Shown one piece after another: positions 50,059 to 58,862 of a DNA stretch of 64,000 nt. The position numbers and the translations under genes are program-made. The notes under the pieces were generated by a model. It had not been told where the DNA came from and searched no databases. It saw only the letters and a list, made by a program, of their open reading frames with translations. The stretch covers positions 124,001 through 188,000 of the forward strand of contig QFPJ01000003.1 of NCBI GenBank assembly GCA_003241685.1, read 5' to 3'. Within the stretch, counting starts at the first letter, position 1, and every line of letters starts with the position of its first letter. Source of the DNA: Sphingopyxis macrogoltabida (GTDB lineage Bacteria; Pseudomonadota; Alphaproteobacteria; Sphingomonadales; Sphingomonadaceae).

Positions 50059-51177
50059 ATGCCGCTCTATCACAATGACGACCAGGCGATGCTCAAGGAC
50101 AGCGTCGCGCCCTTCGTGGCCGAACAGGCCTCCGTCTCGCATCTCCGCAAGCTGCGCGATACGGCCGACGCGACGGGCTTCTCGCGCGACCTGTGGGCAC
50201 AGTTCACCGAAATGGGCCTGCCCGGAATGCTGGTGCCCGAGGCGCATGGCGGGCTCGGCATGGGGCATATGGAGGCGGGCATCGTGCTCGAGGAAATCGG
50301 CCGCAACCTGACCCCGTCGCCCTTCCTCGCGACCAGCGTCGGCGCGGTCGCCGCGCTCGCCAAGGCGGGCGGCACGCAGGCGGGCCGCTGGCTCCCCGCC
50401 ATTGCTTCTGGAGAGGCGGTTATCGCGCTCGCGATCGATGAGGGCGCCAGGCACCGTCCCGACCGTATCGCGACGACCGCGACACGCGCCGGCAACGGCT
50501 TCCGTCTCGACGGCAGGAAGAGCTTCGTGCTTCACGGCCATGTCGCCGACATGAGCATCGTCGCGGCAAAGACCGATGGCGGCATCACCCTCTTCGCGGT
50601 GCCGAAGGATGCCAAGGGCCTGACCGCCGATCCGCGCCGCCTTGTGGACAGCAGCCTCGCCAGCCATGTCACGCTCGACGGCGTCGAGGTCGATGCCGAT
50701 GCGGTGATCGGCGAGGTCGATGCCGGCGGCGAGATTCTCGACGCGCTGCTTGCCGCGACGCGTACCGGCGCGGCCGCCGAAATGGTCGGCGTCGGACAGG
50801 GGGCGATGGACATGACCGTCACCTATCTCAAGGAACGCAAGCAGTTCGGCAAGCTGATCGGCGAGTTTCAGGGGCTCCAGCACCGCGCCGCGCATCTCTA
50901 TGGCGAGATGGAAGTCGCGCGCGCCGCGGTGATGAAGGCGCAGCAGCTCTTGGACGAGGGTAGCGAGGGCGCGAAGCTGATGGTCTCGGTCGCCAAGGCC
51001 AAGGCCGGCCGCGCCGCCAACCTCGCCGTGCGCGAAGGCGTGCAGATGCACGGCGGCATCGGCATGACCGACGAATATGACATCGGCCTCTATATGAAGC
51101 GCGACCGCGCGCTGGCCGAATTTATGGGCGATGTGCATTATCACATCGACCAGGTCGCGCGGATGAACGGCTACTGA
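50059..51177 (+). CDS. acyl-CoA dehydrogenase, small partner subunit
   Basis: It has 372 residues: DDQAMLKDSVAPFVAEQASV, LGMGHMEAGIVLEEIGRNLT, ERKQFGKLIGEFQGLQHRAA and MHGGIGMTDEYDIGLYMKRD. The usual C-terminal catalytic-base motif (EGTNQ or similar) is absent, as in the non-catalytic subunits of alpha2beta2 FadE enzymes. It follows the partner gene after a 200-base dispersed repeat. The substrate is not determinable from sequence. Confidence 0.88.
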   Translation: MPLYHNDDQAMLKDSVAPFVAEQASVSHLRKLRDTADATGFSRDLWAQFTEMGLPGMLVPEAHGGLGMGHMEAGIVLEEIGRNLTPSPFLATSVGAVAALAKAGGTQAGRWLPAIASGEAVIALAIDEGARHRPDRIATTATRAGNGFRLDGRKSFVLHGHVADMSIVAAKTDGGITLFAVPKDAKGLTADPRRLVDSSLASHVTLDGVEVDADAVIGEVDAGGEILDALLAATRTGAAAEMVGVGQGAMDMTVTYLKERKQFGKLIGEFQGLQHRAAHLYGEMEVARAAVMKAQQLLDEGSEGAKLMVSVAKAKAGRAANLAVREGVQMHGGIGMTDEYDIGLYMKRDRALAEFMGDVHYHIDQVARMNGY

Positions 51178-51187
51178 TCTGATTACG

Positions 51188-51310
51188 CCCTCCTCTTCAG
51201 GGGAGGGCAGCGAGACTTGGCGGCTTGCCGCCTGGTCGCAGCGGGTGGGGGCCAGAGGCCTTACGCTACGCCGCGAGCCCCACCCAAACCCTCCCCTAAA
51301 GGGGAGGGGC
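51188..51310. repeat. dispersed repeat, copy B
   Basis: Second copy of the element at 49861, shorter: CCCTCCTCTTCAGGGGAGGG at one end, CCCCTAAAGGGGAGGGGC at the other, with the shared interior AGCGAGACTTG and GCAGCGGGTGGGGGCCA. The two copies flank the partner acyl-CoA dehydrogenase gene. Confidence 0.85.
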
Positions 51311-51327
51311 TCAAAGGAGCCTATATT

Positions 51328-52131
51328 ATGAACCTCAATGACATGTTCGGCCTCGACGGCCGCATCGCGCTCGTCACCGGCGGATCGCGCGGCATCGGCA
51401 AGATGATCGTCGAAGGCTATCTCGCCGCGGGCTGCGCGCGCGTCTATATCTCGGCGCGCAAGACGGCACAGATCGAGGAAGCCGTCGCCGATTTCGAAAC
51501 GCGCTATCCGGGCCGGGTCATCGGCCTGCCGGTCGATTTGGCGACCGTCGAAGGCTGCCGCGCGCTGGCGAAGGAACTGGAAGCGCGCGAGGAGCGTCTC
51601 GACATCCTCGTCAACAATGCCGGCGCCGCGTGGGGCGAACCGTTCGAAGGCTTTCCCGAGGCGGGCTGGGACAAGGTGATGGACATCAACGTCAAATCGC
51701 CCTTCTTTCTGACGCAGGCGCTGCACGGACTGCTCAAGGCCGCGGGCACTGCGGCGCGCCCGGCGAAAGTCATCAACATCGGCTCGATCGACGGACTGCG
51801 CCTCAATCCGTGGGAAACCTACAGCTACCACGCATCGAAGGCGGCGATCCTCTACCTCACCAAACGGGTCGCGGCGCGGCTGGTGACCGACAATATCATC
51901 GTCACCGCGATCGCGCCCGGCGCCTTCCAGTCGGAGATGAACAAGGCGGCGCGCGATCATGGCGATGCGGTCGCGGAAAAGATTCCCGTGAAGCGTATCG
52001 GTGTGCCCGAAGACATGGCGGGCGCCGCGATCTTCCTGGCGTCGAAGGCGGGCGACTATGTCGTGGGCGAAACCATCGCGGTCGACGGCGGGCTCGTCCA
52101 TGCCGATATGAAGACCAGCATCGACGCCTGA
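51328..52131 (+). CDS. short-chain dehydrogenase/reductase
   Basis: It has 267 residues. VTGGSRGIGKMIVEGYLAAG cofactor motif with SARK (NADP-type), LVNNAGAAWGEPFEGFPEAG, active site GSIDGLRLNPWETYSYHASK, and VVGETIAVDGGLVHAD at the C-terminus. It resembles RhlG-like beta-ketoacyl reductases. ATG 51328 follows AAAGGAG. It is downstream of the acyl-CoA dehydrogenase pair and probably acts in the same pathway. Confidence 0.9.
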   Translation: MNLNDMFGLDGRIALVTGGSRGIGKMIVEGYLAAGCARVYISARKTAQIEEAVADFETRYPGRVIGLPVDLATVEGCRALAKELEAREERLDILVNNAGAAWGEPFEGFPEAGWDKVMDINVKSPFFLTQALHGLLKAAGTAARPAKVINIGSIDGLRLNPWETYSYHASKAAILYLTKRVAARLVTDNIIVTAIAPGAFQSEMNKAARDHGDAVAEKIPVKRIGVPEDMAGAAIFLASKAGDYVVGETIAVDGGLVHADMKTSIDA

Positions 52132-52148
52132 TCCAACCTTCCGTCCAT

Positions 52149-52177
52149 CGTCACCCCGGATCCAGTCCGGGGTGACG
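52149..52177. repeat. dispersed palindromic repeat, single hairpin
   Basis: CGTCACCCCGGA and TCCGGGGTGACG form a perfect 12-base stem with a 5-base loop after the SDR stop. It is the same family as 36885 and may also act as a transcript end. Confidence 0.85.
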
Positions 52178-52188
52178 AAAGAGGAGGT

Positions 52189-52232
52189 TTGACTCCGCCG
52201 ACTTTCATGGTGTATTATACAACTAATGCACC
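52189..52232 (+). promoter_or_regulatory. promoter with overlapping inverted-repeat operator
   Basis: TTGACT (52189-52194) and TATTAT (52213-52218) are spaced by 18 bases. The minus-10 lies inside GGTGTATTA-N6-TAATGCACC (52209-52232; 8 of 9 arm positions match). The GTGTATTA...TAAT(A)CAC form recalls operators of YtrA-type GntR repressors. The lipoprotein start is 14 bases downstream. Confidence 0.55.
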
Positions 52233-52245
52233 AAGGAGATTGTCG

Positions 52246-52761
52246 ATGCGCCTGGCTTTCCTGATTCCCCCGATGATGCTCCTCGCTGCCTGTGGGCAGA
52301 AGGAGCAGCAGGAGCATCCGGAAATCTCGATCAACGCCGGCGACGAGAAGGGCGGCGTCCAGATCACGACGAACAAGGACGGCAGCGGCCGGCTCAAGAT
52401 CGGCGGCGACGGCACCGCGATCGACATGACGATTCCCGATTTCGTCGACCTCGACATCGGCAGCGATTTCGACATCGACGGGGTCACGCTCTATCCGGGC
52501 AGCAAGGTCACCAGCGTCCAGGTCGATGACAACAGGAAGATCACCGGCCGCACCGCGACGGTCAAGCTCGGCTTCACCTCTCCGGCGGCGCCGGCGAAGG
52601 CGTCCGAATGGATGGCGTCCGAATTTGCCAGGAAGGGCGTCAAGATCACCCGCGCGGGCGATGCGCTTTCCGGTACGGACGCCGACGGCGACGATTTTAC
52701 GATCCGCTTCGCGCCCGATGCCGCGGCCACGAAGGGCGAGGTGCTGATCGTTTCCAAATAG
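52246..52761 (+). CDS. lipoprotein of unknown function
   Basis: It has 171 residues with a lipobox (IPPMMLLAACGQ, Cys about 16). The mature part is acidic and beta-rich: GGVQITTNKDGSGRLKIGGD, then DLDIGSDFDIDGVTLYPGSK, and a C-terminal WMASEFARKGVKITRAG segment. ATG 52246 follows AAGGAGA. No family was recognised. It is a single gene under its own promoter with an operator that suggests repression. Confidence 0.82.
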   Translation: MRLAFLIPPMMLLAACGQKEQQEHPEISINAGDEKGGVQITTNKDGSGRLKIGGDGTAIDMTIPDFVDLDIGSDFDIDGVTLYPGSKVTSVQVDDNRKITGRTATVKLGFTSPAAPAKASEWMASEFARKGVKITRAGDALSGTDADGDDFTIRFAPDAAATKGEVLIVSK

Positions 52762-52880
52762 GCGGCGCTGCATCGTCATGGCGCGGCGCGCCGCGACGCA
52801 GCCCTATGCCGTTATCGGCCTTGCAAGGGGGTGACGGCCGGAGACGGCTTCGCTTCGCGCGCCATGATGACGTCGGAACG

Positions 52881-55550
52881 CTAGCCGCTGTTGCGCAGCG
52901 CCGTCGCGATCGCGTTGATCGTCAGCTGGATGCCCTCGGCGATGCGCGGGTCGGTTTCGCCCGCGCGGTGGCGCTTCATCAGTTCGATCTGCAGCAGGTT
53001 GAGCGGCTCTATATAGGGCAGCCGCAGCCGGATCGACGCTTCCAGCTTGGGGTTCTTTTCCAGCAGTCGCGACTGGCCCGTGATCGTCAGCAACCCGTCG
53101 TGCGCGCGGTGCCAGCCGTCGCGGATCGCCGCAAAGATCGCGTCATGGCCGGCGACATCCTCGGCCAGCGCGGCATAGCGCGCCGCGATGCCGATGTCCG
53201 ATTTGGCGAGGACCATTTCCATATTGCCCAGCAGGGCCGCGAAAAAGGGCCAGGCTTGCGCCATGTCGGCCAGCAGGGCGGGGTCGTCGAACCCCGCGAA
53301 CGCCTCGCCCGCCCCGTACCAGCCGGGCAGCATGGTGCGCGCCTGCGCCCAGCTGAACACCCAGGGGATGGCGCGCAGATCCTCGATCGCGGTCGATTTG
53401 GTGCGGCTTGACGGGCGCGACCCGATCTTCAGCCCGGCGATCTCGGCGATCGGCGTCATCGCGCGAAAGAAATCCCGGAACGCCGGCGTGTCGTAAACCA
53501 GCCCGCGATAGGCGGCGAAGGCGGTGTCGGACAAACGGCCCATCGCCGCGGCGAACCGCGCCCGGTCGGCATCCTTCGCGGCTTCGGGCTCCAGACTGGC
53601 GAGCAGGCTGGCCGACACCATCGCCTCCAGATTGGTCGCCGCGCTGTCGGCGGTGCCATATTTGGCGGCGATCACCTCGCCCTGTTCGGTGATGCGGATG
53701 CGGCCCTGCACCGTGCCGGCGGGCTGGGCGCGGATCGCGGCAAAGGCGCTGCCGCCGCCGCGCCCGACCGCGCCGCCCCGGCCGTGGAACAATTGCATCG
53801 CCGTGCCCGCCTGCGCGAACACCGGGGTCAGCGCCGCCGATGCCTGATGCAGCCCCCAGGTGGAGGTCAGATAGCCGCCGTCCTTGTTCGAATCGGAATA
53901 GCCGATCATCACTTCCTGATGCCCGCGCGCCGCCACCTGCGGCGCGATTTCGGGCAGCGCGAAATAGGCGGCCATGATCGCGGGCGCATCGTCCAGATCG
54001 GCGATGGTCTCGAACAAGGGCACGACCATCAGATGGTCGCTGCCCCCCGCCGACCACAGCCCGGCCTCGCGCGCCAGAACATGGACTTCCAGCAGGTCGG
54101 ACAGGCTTTCGGCCTTGCTGATGATCCACTGGCAGATCGCCTCCGCGCCCAGCCGCGCCCGGATCGCGGCGGCGGCATGGGCGATCGCCAGTTCGCCCGC
54201 CGTCTCGTCGCTCCATCGGTGCCACGGGGCGGCGAGCGGGCGATTCACGGCAAGCTCGCGGCGCAGCAGCGCGACGCGCGCCGCCTCGTCCAGCGCCAGA
54301 TAGTCGTTCTCGACCCCGGACGCCTTCAGCAGTTCGGCCAGCACGCGTTCGTGCACCGCGCTGTTCTGGCGCATGTCGAGCGTCGCGAGGTGGAAACCGA
54401 ACACTTCGACGGCGCGGATCAGGCGGCCCAGCGCGCCGATGCCGGCCAGCTGGCCTTCGCCGCTCGCCTCCAGCCCGTCGGCCAGCGTGACCAGGTCGCG
54501 GCGGAAGTCTGCGGGCGCGGCATAGGCGTCGCCGGGCAGCGCCGACGGGCGCGGCGCCGGCCGGCCGGCGATCGCGGCATAGGTCGCGGTCAGCCGGGCA
54601 TAAATGCCCGACAGCGCGCGGCGATAGGGTTCGTCGCTGCGGCTCGGCGCATCGTCGCCGCTCGCCGCCGCCAGCGCCTCGACCGCTTCGGGCACGGGGG
54701 CGAGCGATGACGACACCGACAGTTCGGCGCCCAGCGCGTGCACCGCGTCGCAATAATGGCCCAGCACTGCGGCGGCGTTGCGCCCGCTCGCCATTTCCAG
54801 CGTCTCCGCCGTGACGAAGGGATTGCCGTCGCGATCGCCGCCGATCCAGCTTCCCACGCGCAGGAAGGGTGCGGGACGGCGTCCCAGTTCGGCCTCCCAG
54901 CGCGCATAGAGTTTGGGCACCACCGGCAGGAAGACGTCGCGCAGATAGGTCAGCGCATTGTCGATCTCGTCCGCCACGAACAGTTTTTCGGTGCGCAGCG
55001 GCCGCGTCTGCCACAACAGCACGATCTGCCGCCGGATCGCATCCTCGACGATGTCGCCCTCGGGCGTTTCGACGGCGCCCGCATCGCGCAGCCGCATCAG
55101 TTCGGCGACGCGGTTCTTGTGGTCCAGCACCGACTTTCGCCGCACTTCGGTCGGGTGCGCGGTCAGCACCGGCGCGATCAGCGCGGCCTCCATCAGCTTG
55201 GCCACGGCGTCCGCATCGATGCCGTCCGCCGCCAGCTTGGCCAGCGCCGCGGCGACCGTCGCCTCGGGCTCGGCGGCGACGCCCTGCCGGTCCTCGGCCA
55301 GATTGGCGAGCATCGAAAACAGCATGAAACCGCGCACGAAGGCGACGGTGTCGTCCAGGCTCAGCGCGTCGAGCCCCGGATCGATCGCCTCCGCCTCCGC
55401 GATGCCGCGATGCCGGTCGACGCTCGACGATCTGATATATTCGGTCTGCCGGAACAGCTTTTCGCCGCCATAGGCGCGGATCACATCGCCCAGGATGCGC
55501 CCGAGATAGCGGATGTCGGGATTCTGGCTGATCTGGATCGGTGGGCCCAT
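52881..55550 (-). CDS. ppc: phosphoenolpyruvate carboxylase
   Basis: Anaplerotic enzyme making oxaloacetate from PEP and bicarbonate. It has 889 residues from ATG 55550 (a GTG at 55568 is also possible). Catalytic motifs are VLTAHPTEVRRKSVLDH (essential His), GGDRDGNPFVTAETLE, EVMIGYSDSNKDGG and the glycine loop FHGRGGAVGRGGG. The C-terminus RLPYIEPLNLLQIELMKRHR ends ALRNSG, matching the family's ...NTG end. It is transcribed alone. Confidence 0.97.
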   Translation of the reverse strand: MGPPIQISQNPDIRYLGRILGDVIRAYGGEKLFRQTEYIRSSSVDRHRGIAEAEAIDPGLDALSLDDTVAFVRGFMLFSMLANLAEDRQGVAAEPEATVAAALAKLAADGIDADAVAKLMEAALIAPVLTAHPTEVRRKSVLDHKNRVAELMRLRDAGAVETPEGDIVEDAIRRQIVLLWQTRPLRTEKLFVADEIDNALTYLRDVFLPVVPKLYARWEAELGRRPAPFLRVGSWIGGDRDGNPFVTAETLEMASGRNAAAVLGHYCDAVHALGAELSVSSSLAPVPEAVEALAAASGDDAPSRSDEPYRRALSGIYARLTATYAAIAGRPAPRPSALPGDAYAAPADFRRDLVTLADGLEASGEGQLAGIGALGRLIRAVEVFGFHLATLDMRQNSAVHERVLAELLKASGVENDYLALDEAARVALLRRELAVNRPLAAPWHRWSDETAGELAIAHAAAAIRARLGAEAICQWIISKAESLSDLLEVHVLAREAGLWSAGGSDHLMVVPLFETIADLDDAPAIMAAYFALPEIAPQVAARGHQEVMIGYSDSNKDGGYLTSTWGLHQASAALTPVFAQAGTAMQLFHGRGGAVGRGGGSAFAAIRAQPAGTVQGRIRITEQGEVIAAKYGTADSAATNLEAMVSASLLASLEPEAAKDADRARFAAAMGRLSDTAFAAYRGLVYDTPAFRDFFRAMTPIAEIAGLKIGSRPSSRTKSTAIEDLRAIPWVFSWAQARTMLPGWYGAGEAFAGFDDPALLADMAQAWPFFAALLGNMEMVLAKSDIGIAARYAALAEDVAGHDAIFAAIRDGWHRAHDGLLTITGQSRLLEKNPKLEASIRLRLPYIEPLNLLQIELMKRHRAGETDPRIAEGIQLTINAIATALRNSG

Positions 55551-55614
55551 CGGGGCAGCTTGCTGCACCTGCGAAGGCGCAGCGTCAAGCGGCGCATAGC
55601 TATGCCGGTTCGGA

Positions 55615-56028
55615 TCAGCGCGTCCGGACGAGCGTCAGCGTTCCCATATCGACCGTCGAAGCGTCGCCGAACGCCACGCTGTGGCGCGTGTCGGTGATGA
55701 ACATCAACGTGCCGTCGGCGTCGGTGATGCGCGCCGCCACCGCATAGCTGCGGCGCGGATCGATGTCGCCGCGATCGATCGTCAGGGTAAAGGCAAAGGG
55801 CACCTGCCGGCCCGCCGCGTCGAACGTCTCGCTGGCCAGCGTGCGCGCGGGCGCGTCGGCCAGGCTGACATCGTCCAGCCGCACCTCGACCCGCGCGGTG
55901 GGCGGCAGCGCCATGCGTTCGCGATAGGTGACGCTGCCGCTGACCGCGACCGTCCGTTCGGCGCCGGGCGTCGTCGCGCAGGCGGCGAGGGTCAGAGCAA
56001 GCGGAATGGCGGCGGCAAAACGGAGCAT
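55615..56028 (-). CDS. YbaY/YscW-type lipoprotein
   Basis: It has 137 residues with lipobox LTLAAC (Cys about 17) followed by one beta-sandwich domain: SGSVTYRERMALPPTARVEV, LDDVSLADAPARTLASETFD, PFAFTLTIDRGDIDPRRSYA, ARITDADGTLMFITDTRHSV. This is the YbaY/type III secretion pilotin-like (YscW) fold. Family members are outer-membrane lipoproteins of uncertain role. It is not next to any secretion system. Confidence 0.85.
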   Translation of the reverse strand: MLRFAAAIPLALTLAACATTPGAERTVAVSGSVTYRERMALPPTARVEVRLDDVSLADAPARTLASETFDAAGRQVPFAFTLTIDRGDIDPRRSYAVAARITDADGTLMFITDTRHSVAFGDASTVDMGTLTLVRTR

Positions 56029-56105
56029 TGGTTTATCCTTACAACAATAAGCGGTGTACTCCCGCGCAGGCGGGGAAACTGTGGCGCGTTCGTGCCGTCA
56101 GCCGC

Positions 56106-56672
56106 CTATCCTTCCAGCTCAACGTCCCAATAGAGCCAGTCGATCCAGCTTTCGTGCAGATAATTCGGCGGGAAGCAGCGGCCGCTGTCCTGCAACTGCC
56201 AGTTCGTCGGGCGCCAGGGCTGCTGGTGCAGCGGCATATGCGCCTGCTGCGGCGTCCGCCCGCCTTTTTTCAGGTTGCAGGGGGCACAGGCGGTCGCGAC
56301 ATTTTCCCAGCTCGTGCGCCCGCCCAGCCGGCGCGGCACGACATGGTCGAAGGTCAGGTCCTTGCCCGATCCGCAATATTGGCACGCGAAACGGTCGCGC
56401 AGGAACAGGTTGAAGCGCGTGAAGGCCGGATATTGCGACGGCTTCACATATTGCCTGAGCGCGATCACGCTGGGGATCGGCATCGACCGCGTCGGCGAAT
56501 GGATTTCGCGCTCGTAATTTTCGACGATCGTCACCCGGTCGAGGAATACCGCCTTGACCGCGGTCTGCCACGGCCACAGGCTCAGCGGGTAATAGCTCAG
56601 CGGTGTATAATCGGCGTTGAGGACGAGGGCCGGACAGGAATCGGGATGCCGGGCAAGATCGGGATGAAACAT
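56106..56672 (-). CDS. HNH endonuclease family protein
   Basis: It has 188 residues. The HNH core has two zinc-binding CxxC pairs: FACQYCGSGKDLTFDHVVPR (DH being the catalytic pair) and ATACAPCNLKKGGRTPQQA. N-terminal ALVLNADYTPLSYYPLSLWP is conserved in a widespread cyanobacterial/proteobacterial HNH family. No intein, intron or restriction neighbour is present, so a general DNA-processing role is likely. ATG 56672 is the best start. Confidence 0.88.
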   Translation of the reverse strand: MFHPDLARHPDSCPALVLNADYTPLSYYPLSLWPWQTAVKAVFLDRVTIVENYEREIHSPTRSMPIPSVIALRQYVKPSQYPAFTRFNLFLRDRFACQYCGSGKDLTFDHVVPRRLGGRTSWENVATACAPCNLKKGGRTPQQAHMPLHQQPWRPTNWQLQDSGRCFPPNYLHESWIDWLYWDVELEG

Positions 56673-56854
56673 GGCTGTGTAACGCTGCCCCCTTTGCTGC
56701 TCGGGATGGCGCGCCACTGCCGTCCGTGCGTGACACCGTCATTACATGCCGCATCTGAATCTGACGTCAAGGGGGCAAGTGCCGCAAGATATGGAATGAT
56801 TCGCTTTGGCACGCCACAGCATCTGGATTCGGGATTGCGGTCCGCCGCCGACCC

Positions 56855-57718
56855 ATGCTGACCCGCTTCGCACCCAGCCCGACGGGCGACCTGCATCTGG
56901 GGCACGCCTATAGCGCGGTGGCGGCGCATCGCGCGGCGCGCGCGGCCGGGGGCGGCTTTCGTATCCGCATCGACGATATCGACGGCAGCCGGTCGCGCGA
57001 GGCCCATGTCGCCGCCGCGCTGGCCGATCTTGCGTGGCTCGGGCTCGACTGGGACGGCGATCCGGTGCGCCAGTCGGACCGGCTGGACAGCTATGCCGCC
57101 GCGCTCGACGATCTTCGCGCCCGCGCGCTCGTCTATCCCTGCTTCTGCACGCGCGCCGACATCGCCGCCAGCCTTGCCGCGCCGCACGGGGCGCCCCAGG
57201 TTTCGGCCGGGTCCGTCTACCCCGGCACCTGCCGCGGTCTGTCGCCGGCGGAGCGCGAACGCCGCTTGCCGGGCGAGGCACATTGCTGGCGACTCGACAT
57301 GGCGCGCGCGGTCGCGGCGACCGGCGATCTCGATTGGGAGGAGGAGGGGCAGGGGTCTCGCCCCGCCGACAGCCGGGCGCATGGCGATGTCGTGCTGGCG
57401 CGCAAGGATGCGCCCGCCAGCTATCATCTCGCCAGCACGCTCGACGATGCCGCCATGGGGGTGACGCATGTCGTTCGCGGCGCCGACCTGATCGCGTCGA
57501 CCGATGTGCACCGGCTGCTGCAGGCGCTGCTCGGCCTGCCGGTTCCGCTCTATCGGCATCACGGCCTTGTCTGCGGGCCCGACGGCCGCCGGCTCGCCAA
57601 GCGCGATGCCGCCGCGTCGCTGGCGTCGCTGCGCGATGCCGGCATCGACGGGCGCGCGCTGGCCGCCGATCTGGCGGCGGGGCGGCTTCCCACTGGATAT
57701 TCGCTGCAAAAGGCCTAG
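56855..57718 (+). CDS. gluQ: glutamyl-Q tRNA(Asp) synthetase
   Basis: Truncated GluRS paralogue that attaches glutamate to queuosine in tRNA(Asp). It has 287 residues with the class I catalytic domain only; the anticodon-binding domain of GluRS is missing. The HIGH motif reads HLGH in RFAPSPTGDLHLGHAYSAVA, the KMSKS-like motif is RRLAKRD, and zinc-site cysteines are in YPCFCTR with a further Cys near TCRGL. ATG 56855. It is followed closely by a HIG1-like gene. Confidence 0.94.
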   Translation: MLTRFAPSPTGDLHLGHAYSAVAAHRAARAAGGGFRIRIDDIDGSRSREAHVAAALADLAWLGLDWDGDPVRQSDRLDSYAAALDDLRARALVYPCFCTRADIAASLAAPHGAPQVSAGSVYPGTCRGLSPAERERRLPGEAHCWRLDMARAVAATGDLDWEEEGQGSRPADSRAHGDVVLARKDAPASYHLASTLDDAAMGVTHVVRGADLIASTDVHRLLQALLGLPVPLYRHHGLVCGPDGRRLAKRDAAASLASLRDAGIDGRALAADLAAGRLPTGYSLQKA

Positions 57719-57728
57719 AAGGGCGCGC

Positions 57729-57953
57729 ATGGAAATCCTGCTTGTCCTTGCGGTCGTCGTTGCGGCCGGTTTCGTGCTCTTCTCGCTCGCGCGGGGGCTT
57801 TTCTATTTCTCGCAAGGCCACCGCGCCGCGATCGAGGGCAAGGCCGAGGAAAATCAGCTGATGCAGAACCGGATGATGATGGCCCGCGTCAAATGGCAGG
57901 CGATCACGATCATCCTGCTCGTGCTGATCGGCCTGCTCGCGGCGGGCAGTTGA
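57729..57953 (+). CDS. HIG1-domain-like twin transmembrane protein
   Basis: It has 74 residues and two transmembrane helices (MEILLVLAVVVAAGFVLFSL and WQAITIILLVLIGLLAAG) with a basic loop between (NQLMQNRMMMARVKWQ). The NxxMxxRxxxQ pattern before helix 2 is typical of HIG_1_N proteins, which associate with cytochrome oxidase. It is 10 bases after gluQ and upstream of the adenosyltransferase gene. Confidence 0.8.
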   Translation: MEILLVLAVVVAAGFVLFSLARGLFYFSQGHRAAIEGKAEENQLMQNRMMMARVKWQAITIILLVLIGLLAAGS

Positions 57954-57995
57954 GTCGTTTGAACGGCCGGTGCCGAACGCTGCGGGGCACATAGG

Positions 57996-58577
57996 ATGGT
58001 CAAGCTCAACAAAATCTACACCCGCACCGGCGACGACGGCACCACCGGCCTGGTCGACGGGTCGCGCATTGCCAAGTCGGACGCGCTGATGGCGGCGATC
58101 GGCGATGTCGACGAAGCGAACAGCGCCATCGGCGTCGCCGTCGCGGCGCTGGACGGCGGCGGCGACGCGGCGGCGATGCTCGCGCGTATCCAGAATGAAT
58201 TGTTCGACCTTGGCGCCGATCTCGCGACCCCGCCCGACATCCAGTTCGGTTTCGGCCCGCACGACATGGCGCTGCGCATCGTTCCCGGCCAGATCGCCCG
58301 GCTGGAGGATGAGATCGACGGCATGAACGACACGCTCGATCCGCTCAAAAGCTTCATCCTGCCCGGCGGCACCGAAGCGGCGGCGCGCCTGCACCTGGCA
58401 CGCGCCATCGCGCGCCGCGCCGAACGGGCGGCGGTGGCGGCGAACGCGACGCGCGACCTCAATCCGCTCGCGCTCAACTATCTCAACCGCCTGTCGGACC
58501 ATCTGTTCGTGATGACGCGGCACATCAACGCGGCGGCGGGCGGCGACATATTGTGGAAACCCGGCGCGACGCGCTGA
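57996..58577 (+). CDS. cob(I)alamin adenosyltransferase, PduO type
   Basis: Transfers adenosyl from ATP to cob(I)alamin, making coenzyme B12. It has 193 residues with the ATP-binding N-terminus LNKIYTRTGDDGTTGLVDGS, central GDVDEANSAIG, the RRAER motif, and C-terminal NRLSDHLFVMTRHINAA. It probably serves methylmalonyl-CoA mutase, which would take the propionyl-CoA produced by the valine operon; the mutase is not in the window. Confidence 0.95.
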   Translation: MVKLNKIYTRTGDDGTTGLVDGSRIAKSDALMAAIGDVDEANSAIGVAVAALDGGGDAAAMLARIQNELFDLGADLATPPDIQFGFGPHDMALRIVPGQIARLEDEIDGMNDTLDPLKSFILPGGTEAAARLHLARAIARRAERAAVAANATRDLNPLALNYLNRLSDHLFVMTRHINAAAGGDILWKPGATR

Positions 58578-58682
58578 GCCACACGACAAGAAATCCGGTC
58601 TTTGCCGGCCGGATGTCGACCATGAAATCTGGTCGCCCCTAACTAGATCGCGACTATTCCGTCGGCATCCCGCGCCCCGTTT

Positions 58683-58744
58683 CGTCATTGCGAGGAGCGG
58701 AGCGACGAAGCAATCTCCAGCGACAAGGCAGGCCCGGCATGACG
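58683..58744. repeat. dispersed repeat, CGTCATTGCGAGGAGCG family
   Basis: Begins CGTCATTGCGAGGAGCGGAG and ends GGCATGACG, in the 285-base gap before egtB. It is a degenerate copy of the element at 44685 in which the second arm is largely lost. The rest of the gap shows no coding sequence. Confidence 0.75.
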
Positions 58745-58862
58745 GCGAACAGCATGACGAGGAAATGATCTTGTTCCCCTAACGTTCTGGACAATCCGCC
58801 GCCGCGTAACCATAATCGGACGGGCCGCGAAACCGAATCACCTCCCCGGGGATTGTCGTCCT

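Noticed and set aside
56673..56854. tRNA or other RNA gene in the gap between HNH and gluQ
   Set aside because: No T-loop or acceptor-stem pattern was found by eye on either strand.
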